From assembly GCF_009601505.1 (NCBI RefSeq), contig NZ_WITC01000033.1, positions 62,001-126,000 of the forward strand: 64,000 nt of DNA, read 5' to 3'. This DNA is from Sinorhizobium terangae (GTDB taxonomy: Bacteria > Pseudomonadota > Alphaproteobacteria > Rhizobiales > Rhizobiaceae). The notes below the pieces were generated by a model. The model saw only the letters and a list, made by a program, of their open reading frames with translations. It was not told where the DNA came from and searched no databases. This document shows, in pieces, positions 16,373 through 24,253 of this stretch. Numbering within the stretch: the first letter of the stretch is position 1; each line of letters begins with the position of its first letter. The position numbers and the translations under genes were made by a program.

Positions 16373-16489
16373 CTTGGCCTCCTTGTGGGAAGATCCCGGA
16401 CTTGGGATCGCACCGAGTGTAGTGAAGGGCTATTGGGCGATTCCAATATCAATTGCTGGTCATTAATAATGAAGGACGATTAATCGGCG
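16373..16489. promoter_or_regulatory. Gap between transporter and dioxygenase units with a perfect palindrome
   Basis: A 117-base gap separating the ABC transporter genes from the enzyme genes. It contains the 13-bp palindrome TCATTAATAATGA (16460-16472) and a CAAT-ATCA-ATTG dyad (16444-16455), 72 to 100 bases before the dioxygenase start. This looks like a secondary promoter or operator region; the binding protein is unknown. Confidence 0.35.
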
Positions 16490-17587
16490 CTACTGCTCCA
16501 GTAATTGGACAGCCGAGTGAGCGATGGCGAAATCAACGCGGCAACCAACTCGAAGTTTGTCGAGGCGTGTCGAGCGGATCATGGACTTCAATGTGATCTT
16601 GCCGTCTACGAGCATCCACGCCTCGAGATAGGCGCCGAGATTGACGACCTTCTGGATGGTGCCCGTGAGCCGGTTCGCGGGTTCATCGAGAGCCCCCGCC
16701 GCATCGGCGAGCCTGACAGCTTCGGGCCGGATGCAACAATATCGAGCCTTGTCAGGAGCGACGTCGTGCGGCCAGATCGCTCTGACCGGCAACTTTCCTT
16801 CTCCCAAGAGCACGGTAACGCGTCTTTCTGGGGTATCGGTTGCGGATACATCGGCAATCGGCAGGATATTGGACTTGCCAATGAAGTCCGCCACGAAAGA
16901 GGTCCTCGGGCGGCCGTATATGTCCGCAGGCGCTCCTTCCTGCGCTACCAATCCGCGCTGCATGACAACGATCCGATCGGACATCGCCATCGCCTCTTCC
17001 TGATCGTGCGTGACATAGATGAAGGTCATGCCGAGATCTTCTTGGATCTCTTTCAATTCCACGCGCATGGCTTCCCGAAGCTTGAGGTCGAGATTTGAGA
17101 GTGGTTCATCGAGAAGCAGCACGGACGGGGAGGGCGCAATGGCCCGGGCGACCGCGACCCGTTGCTGTTGGCCTCCCGATAGTTCCTTTGGATAACGGCT
17201 CTCGAAGCCTTCGAGGTGGACACTTTTCAAGGCGCGTGACACGCCATCGGCGATTTCCTCGCGGGGCCGACCCTGCATCTTTAGGCCGAAACCGACATTC
17301 TGGGCGACCGTCATATGCGGGAAAAGTGCGTAGTTCTGGAAGACCAGCCCGATCTTCCGGGCTTCCGGCGGGACGCCTGCCTGATCGCAGCCGCGAATTC
17401 GGATCTGCCCGCTCGAGGGCGCTTCAAATCCGGCGATCATGTTCAGGGTCGTCGTCTTGCCACATCCGGAGGGACCAAGAATGCTGACGAATTTTCCCTT
17501 CGGGATGGCTAGGTTGATATCCTCGACGATGCGGTTTGCGCCGAACTGCTTGCTGACGGAAAGGAGTTCGATATCGATGGTGGTCAT
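16490..17587 (-). CDS. ABC transporter ATP-binding protein (PotA-like)
   Basis: A 365-aa ATPase that powers the importer encoded just upstream. Walker A is LGPSGCGKTTTLN near residue 38; signature LSGGQQQRVAVARAI near 138; Walker B VLLLDEPLSNLD near 160; the switch His in FIYVTHDQEEAM near 195. The C-terminal ~110 residues form the TOBE domain typical of polyamine, iron and sugar transporters. The start ATG overlaps the stop of the preceding permease gene (ATGA), so the two are translated together. With two permeases and a periplasmic protein it makes a complete PotABCD-type system. Confidence 0.93.
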   Translation of the reverse strand: MTTIDIELLSVSKQFGANRIVEDINLAIPKGKFVSILGPSGCGKTTTLNMIAGFEAPSSGQIRIRGCDQAGVPPEARKIGLVFQNYALFPHMTVAQNVGFGLKMQGRPREEIADGVSRALKSVHLEGFESRYPKELSGGQQQRVAVARAIAPSPSVLLLDEPLSNLDLKLREAMRVELKEIQEDLGMTFIYVTHDQEEAMAMSDRIVVMQRGLVAQEGAPADIYGRPRTSFVADFIGKSNILPIADVSATDTPERRVTVLLGEGKLPVRAIWPHDVAPDKARYCCIRPEAVRLADAAGALDEPANRLTGTIQKVVNLGAYLEAWMLVDGKITLKSMIRSTRLDKLRVGCRVDFAIAHSAVQLLEQ

Positions 17588-18387
17588 TTGCTACCCCCGT
17601 GGAATTGGGCGGAGAAACCGCCGATCTTTTCGAAAAGGATGATTGCGCCAAGGATGAAGAGGAGCGACGCGACGTTCACCGCCGCGAGCACCGGATCCAG
17701 GCTGTATTCGAGATGGTTGATGACGGTGATCGGAAGCGTTGTCTGACCAGGCCTGACCAGGAAGACGGAGAGCGGGATGTTGTTGAAGGAAATGATGAAG
17801 GCGAAGGTCATCCCCGAGAAGAGGCCGGAGCGGATCAGCGGCAACAGCACATATCTGATCCTCTGCGTGGCACTGGCGCCGAGTATGCGTGCCGCGCTTT
17901 CAAGCCGCTTATCGAAACCGAACATCGCCGTCGCGGCCATGCGCACGACGTAGGGCAACGTCAGGATGATGTGGGCCATGACAAGGCCGGGCGTTCCGAG
18001 CAGGTGATAAAGTCCAACCGAGGACAAGAACAGGACGATCGCCACGCCCTTGACGATTTGCGGGACCGACATGGGTGACAATAGGAACGCCATGATGGCG
18101 GTGTGGCCCCGACATTTCGCGTAGGCGACGCTGTATGCCCCAAGAACGCCGAGCAGTCCGCTTGCGAGCGACACGATGAGGGCCAGTTCGACACTGAGCA
18201 GGAACGGATCGAGCCAGCGGCTGTCCCAGAGCGCCGCATACCATTGCAAGGTCCATTCGCTTGGCCGGAACGTTACCGCCGAAGTCGGGCTGAAAGAGGC
18301 AGCGACAACGACCACGAGCGGCAGGGTGATGAAGGCAAGAATGGCGGCGAGCACCATCCTGAACAGATAGGTGAGCAGTCGGTTCAT
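17584..18387 (-). CDS. ABC transporter permease (PotC-like)
   Basis: A 267-aa inner-membrane permease with about six hydrophobic segments (first at residues 8-32, LFRMVLAAILAFITLPLVVV). GGGAGG lies just before the ATG. The cytoplasmic coupling EAA loop sits near residues 165-185 (ESAARILGASATQRIRYVLL). It follows the partner permease by 15 bases and overlaps the ATPase gene. Two distinct permeases of this size are usual for the polyamine/thiamine/iron subgroup of importers. Confidence 0.92.
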   Translation of the reverse strand: MNRLLTYLFRMVLAAILAFITLPLVVVVAASFSPTSAVTFRPSEWTLQWYAALWDSRWLDPFLLSVELALIVSLASGLLGVLGAYSVAYAKCRGHTAIMAFLLSPMSVPQIVKGVAIVLFLSSVGLYHLLGTPGLVMAHIILTLPYVVRMAATAMFGFDKRLESAARILGASATQRIRYVLLPLIRSGLFSGMTFAFIISFNNIPLSVFLVRPGQTTLPITVINHLEYSLDPVLAAVNVASLLFILGAIILFEKIGGFSAQFHGGSK

Positions 18388-18402
18388 CGAAGCCTCCCGA
18401 GA

Positions 18403-19284
18403 CTAAAGATGAAGTTTTTGGTGGAGGCGCGATTCCAGCCTGGATCCGACGAAGCCGGCGGTCAGCATGAGGATGAGCAGGACGTTCGCCATCACCGCCG
18501 CGAAGGGCCAGTCGAGATAGAAGAGCACCTGCTCGTAGACCATAGTGGCCATGACTTTGAAGCCGGCGCCGCCGAGAAGGGCCGGGGTCGCGTAAGCGCT
18601 TGCGGCCATGGTGAAGCCAATCAAGAGCGAGCTTACGATCCCCGGCACGGAGAGCGGCAGGATGATGTGGCGGATGACGTCAAGACGTGAGGCGCCGAGA
18701 ATTTGCGCAGATTTTTCCAGATTGGGATTGATACCCTGGAGGCTCGTCAGCAGCGACAGCACGCCAAACGGCAGGATGACGTGAGTCAGCCCGACCACCA
18801 CGCCGAAAAGGTTCTTTGACAAGGGCAGGGGTTCCGAGATCATTCCAGTCCACATCAGCGCGGAATTGATGAAACCGCGATCCTCGAGAATGATCAGCCA
18901 GCCATAGGTCCGAAGCACGACGCCCGCCAGTTCAGGCGCAATGGCAAGCGCGAAGATGACGGTCCGCCAGCGTGACGTCGAGCGCGCGAGATAGTAGGCG
19001 AGGGGATAGGCCAGGACGGTGACTGAGATTGCGACGAGGCCCGACATCACGAGCGTTCGGGTGAGGCCCGCAAGGACCAAGTCGTTGCTGAAGAAGCGAC
19101 TATAGCTCGCAAACGTCGGGCCGCCCGCCGTCTGGCTTTGAAAGCTTATCCCGATCATCATGCCCATCGGGATCGCGAAGAAGAGCATCAGCACGATCGA
19201 GGGGGCGGTGAGCGGCAGAAACCCCTTTATAGGAAGGCCAGTGTGTGTGGGCTCTTTTGGGGTGGAGAAAGCAATGACGGCCAT
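18403..19284 (-). CDS. ABC transporter permease (PotB-like)
   Basis: A 293-aa permease. The ATG at 19284 follows GAGGTGG closely; a GTG at 19296 that overlaps the upstream stop (GTGA) is an alternative adding four residues. There are about six membrane segments, beginning with LTAPSIVLMLFFAIPMGMMI near residue 25. The EAA coupling loop is near 205 (LEKSAQILGASRLDVIRHII). It pairs with the downstream permease to form the channel of the importer. Confidence 0.92.
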   Translation of the reverse strand: MAVIAFSTPKEPTHTGLPIKGFLPLTAPSIVLMLFFAIPMGMMIGISFQSQTAGGPTFASYSRFFSNDLVLAGLTRTLVMSGLVAISVTVLAYPLAYYLARSTSRWRTVIFALAIAPELAGVVLRTYGWLIILEDRGFINSALMWTGMISEPLPLSKNLFGVVVGLTHVILPFGVLSLLTSLQGINPNLEKSAQILGASRLDVIRHIILPLSVPGIVSSLLIGFTMAASAYATPALLGGAGFKVMATMVYEQVLFYLDWPFAAVMANVLLILMLTAGFVGSRLESRLHQKLHL

Positions 19285-19292
19285 GATCCACC

Positions 19293-20333
19293 TCACTTGG
19301 CCACCGCGACGACGTCACGTTCCCACCGTTCGCCCCAGGCGGAAAGCCGTGACGCAACTGCGGCGAGGTCAGGCAGCAGAAGCGCCTTCAGATCCGCCTC
19401 GGTGGTGATTTGTCTGGCACGGATATCGTCCGGCACGTCGATGTCGGTCCGTACGCTGCCGACCTTATACCCGGTGACCCATGCCTCCTGGCTGGCCTTT
19501 TCGAGAAAGAAGTTGACGAACCTGAGGGCTGCCTCGCGGTTTGCGGCATGCTTCGGCACGTTCAGGGTTGCGACTAAAGGAATCGAGCCTTCCTTCGGCA
19601 GGACATAGTCGACCGGCAGGCCGCTATCGACGAGCAGTTGCGCGCGCCCGTTCCAAAAGGGCATGGCCCAGACTTCGCCGCCCTTGATGTACGTCTCCAT
19701 GACGGATGACGACTGCTCAAAGCCGATCGATTGTCCGGCGAGTTTGGCCATAGCGGCAAAGCCGGGGTCGACGTTATCGAGCAGATCGCCACCGTGGGCG
19801 ACCGAGAAGATCTCCATCAGGTAGGCAGCCATGACGTTCTGGAAGGTAGGCAGGATGATCTTGCCCTCGAGGCGATCGTCCAAGAGCGCGTTCCAGGAAT
19901 TAGGCTGCTCCGGCAGCTTGTCCTTTCGGTAGAGTAGCGAGAGATATTGCACTTCGTGAACCGCGCCGCAGGGGCCGGCGACGCCGGCGATCACCGATGA
20001 CAGATGCACAAGATTGGGAACTTCCTCTGGTGAGAATTCCTCCAGCAGGCCTTCTTTGCATCCCTCGAGCGACTGGGATGCGGTCATCACGACCACATCG
20101 AAGCCGGGGCGCCCATTGGTGGCCTTTATCTTGGCATAGTCTTGGGAGGCCGAACCAACGGCGTCATAGACAACGTCGATGCCGAATTTGGCCTCGAAAG
20201 GCTCGATGATCCGCTCCCGGATGATCGTTTCGTAGGGTCCGCCATAACTGTTGACGATGAGCGTTTCGGCGTGGCCGCTCGCGGCCAGGCCCATTGTTAC
20301 GAGCGCACTTGCGCACAGCGCAGAAAACCTCAT
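19293..20333 (-). CDS. ABC transporter substrate-binding protein (PotD/extracellular family 1 type)
   Basis: Periplasmic binding protein of 346 aa. The start at 20333 is chosen over a longer frame because AAGGGGA lies 6 bases upstream and a clean signal peptide follows (MRFSALCASALVTMGLAASG, cleavage after HAE-type site near residue 22). Mature start ETLIVNSYGGPYETIIRE and the segment FDVVVMTASQSLEGCKEG are typical of the spermidine/putrescine/iron family. Usual length for the group. It begins the transporter operon, so its promoter must lie in 20334-20559. The ligand is unknown, though the linked enzymes suggest a nitrogenous organic acid. Confidence 0.92.
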   Translation of the reverse strand: MRFSALCASALVTMGLAASGHAETLIVNSYGGPYETIIRERIIEPFEAKFGIDVVYDAVGSASQDYAKIKATNGRPGFDVVVMTASQSLEGCKEGLLEEFSPEEVPNLVHLSSVIAGVAGPCGAVHEVQYLSLLYRKDKLPEQPNSWNALLDDRLEGKIILPTFQNVMAAYLMEIFSVAHGGDLLDNVDPGFAAMAKLAGQSIGFEQSSSVMETYIKGGEVWAMPFWNGRAQLLVDSGLPVDYVLPKEGSIPLVATLNVPKHAANREAALRFVNFFLEKASQEAWVTGYKVGSVRTDIDVPDDIRARQITTEADLKALLLPDLAAVASRLSAWGERWERDVVAVAK

Positions 20334-20394
20334 GACGATCCCCTTGTTTGTGTTGTCGGTTTGGTGACATTGCGCCGGCCCGTCCCACGATCTC

Positions 20395-20416
20395 CAATAT
20401 TGATTTCGCGATATTG
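20395..20416. promoter_or_regulatory. Inverted repeat upstream of the importer operon
   Basis: CAATAT (20395-20400) and ATATTG (20411-20416), a 6-bp inverted repeat with a 10-base centre, 62 bases before the binding-protein start. The same region also reads as two direct ATATTGAT words. Spacing suits a LysR-type site, and a LysR gene lies at 22201, but binding is inference. Confidence 0.4.
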
Positions 20417-20559
20417 ATACGGAAACCATATTAATTGCGTTGCCTATAAGGTCGGCCGGCGGACGATCTGCGTCGGACTCTGTCTTGAGCGGTTCCGACG
20501 GCATGGGCCCGCACGATCGGCTTGTGCGGGCCGCCAATCCATAGGCGGCGGCCACTTCG

Positions 20560-20808
20560 TCACCCCGGCTGACAGATTTCGTTGATCAGGCTTGGATTGG
20601 ATTTCAGGGATTTGAAGACATACAGCCAGAACCGGTAATGGCTTTGGCGATCAAGGTCCCTAGCCTCGACCGCGCGCATTGCCGCGGCCGTTACGGCGTC
20701 GCAGCCATAAAACTCCATCGCGAGTTCCACAGCCGCCGCCACCGCGACGTCATGTTGCGCATCCGCCTGGATTGACGGCTCCGGGACATTCTTCAACGGT
20801 TTCGACAT
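20560..20808 (-). CDS. Small hypothetical protein
   Basis: An 82-aa protein with no assigned function. The ATG at 20808 is supported by AAGGAG 8-9 bases upstream. Composition is mixed: an acidic/Ala-rich middle (VAVAAAVELAMEFYGCDAVT) and an aromatic helix (HYRFWLYVFKSLKSN) near residues 57-71. No signal peptide or long membrane segment is seen. It lies in the same direction as the transporter genes, 227 bases before them, but the gap suggests a separate transcript. The ribosome site sits inside a perfect hairpin, hinting at translational control. Confidence 0.6.
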   Translation of the reverse strand: MSKPLKNVPEPSIQADAQHDVAVAAAVELAMEFYGCDAVTAAAMRAVEARDLDRQSHYRFWLYVFKSLKSNPSLINEICQPG

Positions 20809-20811
20809 GGC

Positions 20812-20829
20812 GACTCTCCTTCGAGAGTC
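20812..20829 (-). promoter_or_regulatory. Hairpin enclosing the ribosome binding site of the small protein gene
   Basis: GACTCTC-GAAG-GAGAGTC on the minus strand, a perfect 7-bp stem with 4-base loop, ends 3 bases before the ATG at 20808. The loop and right arm contain AAGGAG, so folding would hide the ribosome site. Confidence 0.5.
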
Positions 20830-21141
20830 CGGCGCGGGGGAAAATGTGGCCGGACGGTCTCACAGCGAAGATCGCGTCGTCCGGAAGCACACGTACCACT
20901 CATGTCGATTAGGTTGAATCCTAAATGATTTCCCGCTGTAGGTGAAGTCAAAATTCTCCGACGGCATTATGCCCAGGAAATTCAAGGTGACCTGTCAATC
21001 CCGCCGCACGCCAGGTACGCGAATGATCGGCGGATCATCAGGTTCGAGCCGGTGGTGACGATGTGCTGTCCGCTTGGATGAATGCGAACGGGTCGCCTGA
21101 GTTAGCTGCAATCTGGGGCATCAACAGATTGTCGCGGCCCG
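20830..21141. other. Intergenic stretch, no gene supported
   Basis: About 312 bases between the small gene and the end of the MNT-HEPN gene. It contains a short dyad ATGATC-GGCG-GATCAT (21023-21038) without a T-run. Frames here lack ribosome sites and family features. Confidence 0.5.
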
Positions 21142-22050
21142 CTATGCGTCGAGAGCCCGCTCCAATTCCGTCAGCCGCTCCTTGCAGATCGCCTCGACGA
21201 GACCGTGGAGATGCTCGGTCCGCTCGAGCAGCCAGGCGAGCGCCTCCTCGGTGATCTCGAAGTGTTTCGAATAGCGCGCCTTCACATAGGCTTCATTGAG
21301 AATGTTGTACCAAGCAGTAAAGCGGTGCTGGTCACGCGGCCAAACATCCACCAGCCGGCGGTCCTGGTCCTCCGCCAGCCCGCGCAGGAATTTGAGGTTG
21401 TGCGACGGTGGGCTGTAGTTGGTAAGAGTCAGCAGAACGGTTGAATAGGCCGCCTCTACGGCTTGATGGAGAACAAAGGCCGCCCGGCTCCTCCAATCAT
21501 TTTGAATGGCGTAATGAGCAAGCTGCCGAAACTCCGCAGCACTCTGGCCCTGCCTTTCAAAATGCTCCCTCGCCACCCTGAGCGCATCGGCGGGCGCAAG
21601 CCGTTTCGGCTCGGCCAGCGGCCGGCCGTCGAGCTCATAGAGCACGATGCCCTCGTGTAGGATGTCGACAAAGAAATATTGCCCGTCGGCCAGGAAGTTG
21701 TTCACCTCGCGAGCGCCATGGACGATCAGTCCAACCGGCGTCGAGACGCCCTTGTCCCACAGCAGCCGGTCGGTCGCCTTGTCCCAGTACTCGGGTTCGG
21801 CGAGCTTCTTCGAATTGACGATCACAAGGATGTCGTAGTCGGAACGGTAGCCCTTCATCGTGTGCGGTTCGTCGACAAACGTACCGCGGGCATAGGAGCC
21901 GAACAGGATAATTTTCAGGATCCGCCCGCGCTTCTTGAAGCCGGCCGAGCTTCCCTCAAGTGCATCGGCGAACTCCTCGTGGATGATCTCGACGACGCGG
22001 GCAAGCTCGCGCTGCTTCTTCTCCGGCAGGTGTTCGAGGCTCGTTTTCAT
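21142..22050 (-). CDS. Nucleotidyltransferase-HEPN fusion protein
   Basis: A 302-aa protein joining a minimal nucleotidyltransferase (MNT) domain and a HEPN domain. The ATG at 22050 is preferred over an upstream TTG, since the conserved part begins shortly after. MNT motif: ILFGSYARGTF near residues 48-58 and the metal-binding SDYDILVIV near 70-78, both aspartates kept, so adenylyl/nucleotidyl transfer is plausible. The second half, from about residue 185, is a helical HEPN module ending with YVKARYSKHF near 262; the RNase-type RxxxxH is not canonical (R-x3-H). MNT-HEPN genes often act as paired antitoxin/toxin systems; here both are one protein. No separate partner is seen. Its link to the neighbouring operons is unclear. 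Confidence 0.85.
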   Translation of the reverse strand: MKTSLEHLPEKKQRELARVVEIIHEEFADALEGSSAGFKKRGRILKIILFGSYARGTFVDEPHTMKGYRSDYDILVIVNSKKLAEPEYWDKATDRLLWDKGVSTPVGLIVHGAREVNNFLADGQYFFVDILHEGIVLYELDGRPLAEPKRLAPADALRVAREHFERQGQSAAEFRQLAHYAIQNDWRSRAAFVLHQAVEAAYSTVLLTLTNYSPPSHNLKFLRGLAEDQDRRLVDVWPRDQHRFTAWYNILNEAYVKARYSKHFEITEEALAWLLERTEHLHGLVEAICKERLTELERALDA

Positions 22051-22200
22051 GCTCAACCGATAGGGCAAAGACGATTCGCCGTCTACTGCCGGAATTCATG
22101 GGTTTTGGATTATCAAAAAATAATAGATTGATCTAAAGTGACGATTAATAGATGATCTGCGCCTTGCGGAAGAACCTGCGCAGATGGAGGGGACGGGGGA

Positions 22201-23160
22201 ATGGAAGTCCGTCAGATGAGATGCTTTGCGACGCTGGCCGAGGAACTTCATTTCGGCCGCGCCGCGGCGACGCTGGCCATGGCGCAGCCCGCCCTCAGCG
22301 TGCAGATCCAGACGCTGGAAAGGGAGCTCGGCGTCCAGCTTCTCACCCGCTCTACCCGTCGCGTTCAATTGACCAAGGCCGGCGAAGTTTTCTATGAGCG
22401 GTGTATCCGTGTTCTCAGGGACATCGAAAACAGTTCCGCCGTCGTCCGGGCCGTTGCGGGCAAGGATGTCGATCGGATCACGATCGGTACCATTTACCCT
22501 GCGACCTTCGGTGTCTTGCCGCTCTTTCTAAGCAAGCTCGGCAAGCGATTTCCGGACGTTCAGATTCACATCAGCAGTGGCTCGACCGATGCAATCATCC
22601 GCGATCTGGAGAAGGGCCGCATCAACCTCGGCTTCATCCGGCCGGTCGAAAATATCGGCTCACTCCGCTGGCAAAGCATCGCCAACGAACGATATCTTCT
22701 GGCAGTGCCGCTTGGCAGCCCGCTGGAGATGGCGGAAACCGTCACATTAAGCGATCTGAAACGGGAGCGGATTATCTCCTTTTCCCGCTCGAATCTATCT
22801 TACACGGAAAAGTACTTCTTCGAGCAGTTCAGAAAGCATGGCCTTCTCGATCAGGTCGCCTACAGCTGCGACGATACGCTCTCCCTGGTTTCGCTCGTTG
22901 CCGCCGGGATTGGGGTCGGTTTCGTTCCGGAATGGACGAAGGATTTGCCGCATCGGTCGTTTCGCCTTCGGGAAGTGGAGGGAGTGGATTTTACGATCGG
23001 CATGGGGCTCGCCTGGAACAAGGAAGACCCCACTGCGAACCGTGAAGAGTTCGTGGAAATCGGCCGCTCGCTTACATCGGTCTGGCGGCCGCGCCAACCC
23101 TCTGGCGGGCATTCTGAAAGGACCGGCAAGAAGCGCCATCGGTCGGCGCATGGAGAGTAG
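22201..23160 (+). CDS. LysR-family transcriptional regulator
   Basis: A 319-aa LysR regulator. The ATG at 22201 follows GGAGGGGACGGGG. The N-terminal helix-turn-helix is canonical: MEVRQMRCFATLAEELHFGR then AAATLAMAQPALSVQIQTLE, residues 1-60. The rest is the two-lobed co-inducer domain (TIGTIYPATFGVLP near residue 95, SLVSLVAAGIGVGFVPEW near 227). It reads away from the MNT-HEPN gene and is the only specific regulator near the catabolic island, so it may control the importer and enzyme operons. The family normally senses a pathway intermediate. The LuxR-type gene begins only 22 bases later, so the two may share a transcript. Confidence 0.93.
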   Translation: MEVRQMRCFATLAEELHFGRAAATLAMAQPALSVQIQTLERELGVQLLTRSTRRVQLTKAGEVFYERCIRVLRDIENSSAVVRAVAGKDVDRITIGTIYPATFGVLPLFLSKLGKRFPDVQIHISSGSTDAIIRDLEKGRINLGFIRPVENIGSLRWQSIANERYLLAVPLGSPLEMAETVTLSDLKRERIISFSRSNLSYTEKYFFEQFRKHGLLDQVAYSCDDTLSLVSLVAAGIGVGFVPEWTKDLPHRSFRLREVEGVDFTIGMGLAWNKEDPTANREEFVEIGRSLTSVWRPRQPSGGHSERTGKKRHRSAHGE

Positions 23161-23182
23161 GCAGTCGAGAGGGGATTAGAAG

Positions 23183-23887
23183 GTGGAGATTTGGTTTCAG
23201 AAGCTAATCGATGTTACGGCGGTAGCGCGCACCAGGGAGATGTTCAATGAAGCACTCACCGAGCTCGCGGGGGAACTCGGCTTCGAATATTACGCCTATC
23301 TCAATCTTCAGCCGGTCGGAACATTCGCTGTGTCGAATTATCCTCCCGAATGGCAGGATCGGTATTTCTCGAAGGGCCTGAATGAGATCGATCCCGTCGT
23401 CCAGATCGCCAAGTCCACGATGAAGACATTCACCTGGTCTTCAGAAAACACGAGGACGGTCAGGTCGCGACGCGTTCGGCGGTTCTATCTGGACGCTGCT
23501 GGCTTCGGTATCCGCTCGGGCATCACAATACCGGTGGCGACTGCATTCCGGCGCATGGCGATGCTGACCGTTGCCTCGCACAAGCCGTCCCTTTCGCTGA
23601 ATCGAGATATCGATCCGGTCGCGGCCGCGACGGCGGTCGCGCAGCTCCATGTGCGGATCGAGCAGGCGGAAATTGAACCCACGGCAAAACCGAGCGTCCG
23701 CATGACCGCCAAACAGGCGTTGATGCTTAAGTGGTCTTCCGAGGGTAAATCCATGAGGGCAATCGCCACCATCGAGAACATGACCTACGCGAATGTGAAT
23801 TTCCACATGAACAACGCTCGCAGGGCGCTCAATGCCGGCACGCTGCCACAGGCGACGGCACTGGCGACGAAGCTCAAGCTCATTTGA
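23183..23887 (+). CDS. TraR-like LuxR-family quorum-sensing regulator
   Basis: A 234-aa AHL-responsive regulator, strongly TraR-like. The start is GTG at 23183, so no ATG is needed; numbering then matches TraR exactly. AHL-pocket residues W57, Y61, D70, P71, W85 and G113 are all present. In the C-terminal helix-turn-helix L182 and G188 are kept, but the normally invariant Glu178 is Gln (TAKQALMLKW). Recognition helix region is MTYANVNFHMNNARRAL. It lies directly after the LysR gene and 370 bases from rctA. The likely partner signal comes from the LuxI-type enzyme at 6672. It could activate the synthase lux box and transfer genes, or act as a modified repressor. Confidence 0.92.
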   Translation: MEIWFQKLIDVTAVARTREMFNEALTELAGELGFEYYAYLNLQPVGTFAVSNYPPEWQDRYFSKGLNEIDPVVQIAKSTMKTFTWSSENTRTVRSRRVRRFYLDAAGFGIRSGITIPVATAFRRMAMLTVASHKPSLSLNRDIDPVAAATAVAQLHVRIEQAEIEPTAKPSVRMTAKQALMLKWSSEGKSMRAIATIENMTYANVNFHMNNARRALNAGTLPQATALATKLKLI

Positions 23888-23962
23888 AGCCAAGTGAGTT
23901 ACTGGCGAGTGCCTGGAGGCGAAGCTCCTGAAACACCGTGATGTCGGAGAACTGGCTTATAA

Positions 23963-24150
23963 TCAGAGGCCTGTGGCAAAGTTTGCCGACCATTCGTCGT
24001 TTCGCTCGAGCAGCAACGCGCCGACGAAGCGGACGATTGCATCGTGGTTGGGCAAGATGCCGATAGCCTCGGCGCCATTTGATCTCACCGTTGTGGAGCT
24101 CGATCGGGTTCATAGCCGGTGCCGTCTGCCATCTGAGTCCCGCTGGAGAT
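23963..24150 (-). pseudogene. IS256-family transposase, frameshifted C-terminal remnant
   Basis: Reading the minus strand gives NPIELHNGEIKWR and then, after a one-base shift, AIGILPNHDAIVRFVGALLL, ending ERNDEWSANFATGL and a stop. These match the IS256-family C-terminus (NPIERLNGEIKRR..., VGIFPN..AIVRLVGALLLEQNDEW). Only about 60 codons survive and no inverted terminal repeats were found. It is an insertion scar between the luxR-type gene and rctA. Confidence 0.8.
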
Positions 24151-24253
24151 GAGCCGTTTTCTGCGTATGGCGTGATGGCCGAACCGTACCGCGGTAGTTA
24201 AACTAACTCATTTTCTTAGATTTGACTCGCCAACTGATTGCTCAGCGCGAACG

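Noticed and set aside
21023-21038. Possible terminator ATGATC-GGCG-GATCAT
   Set aside because: Downstream of a stop codon on the minus strand but without a T-run and with a weak stem.
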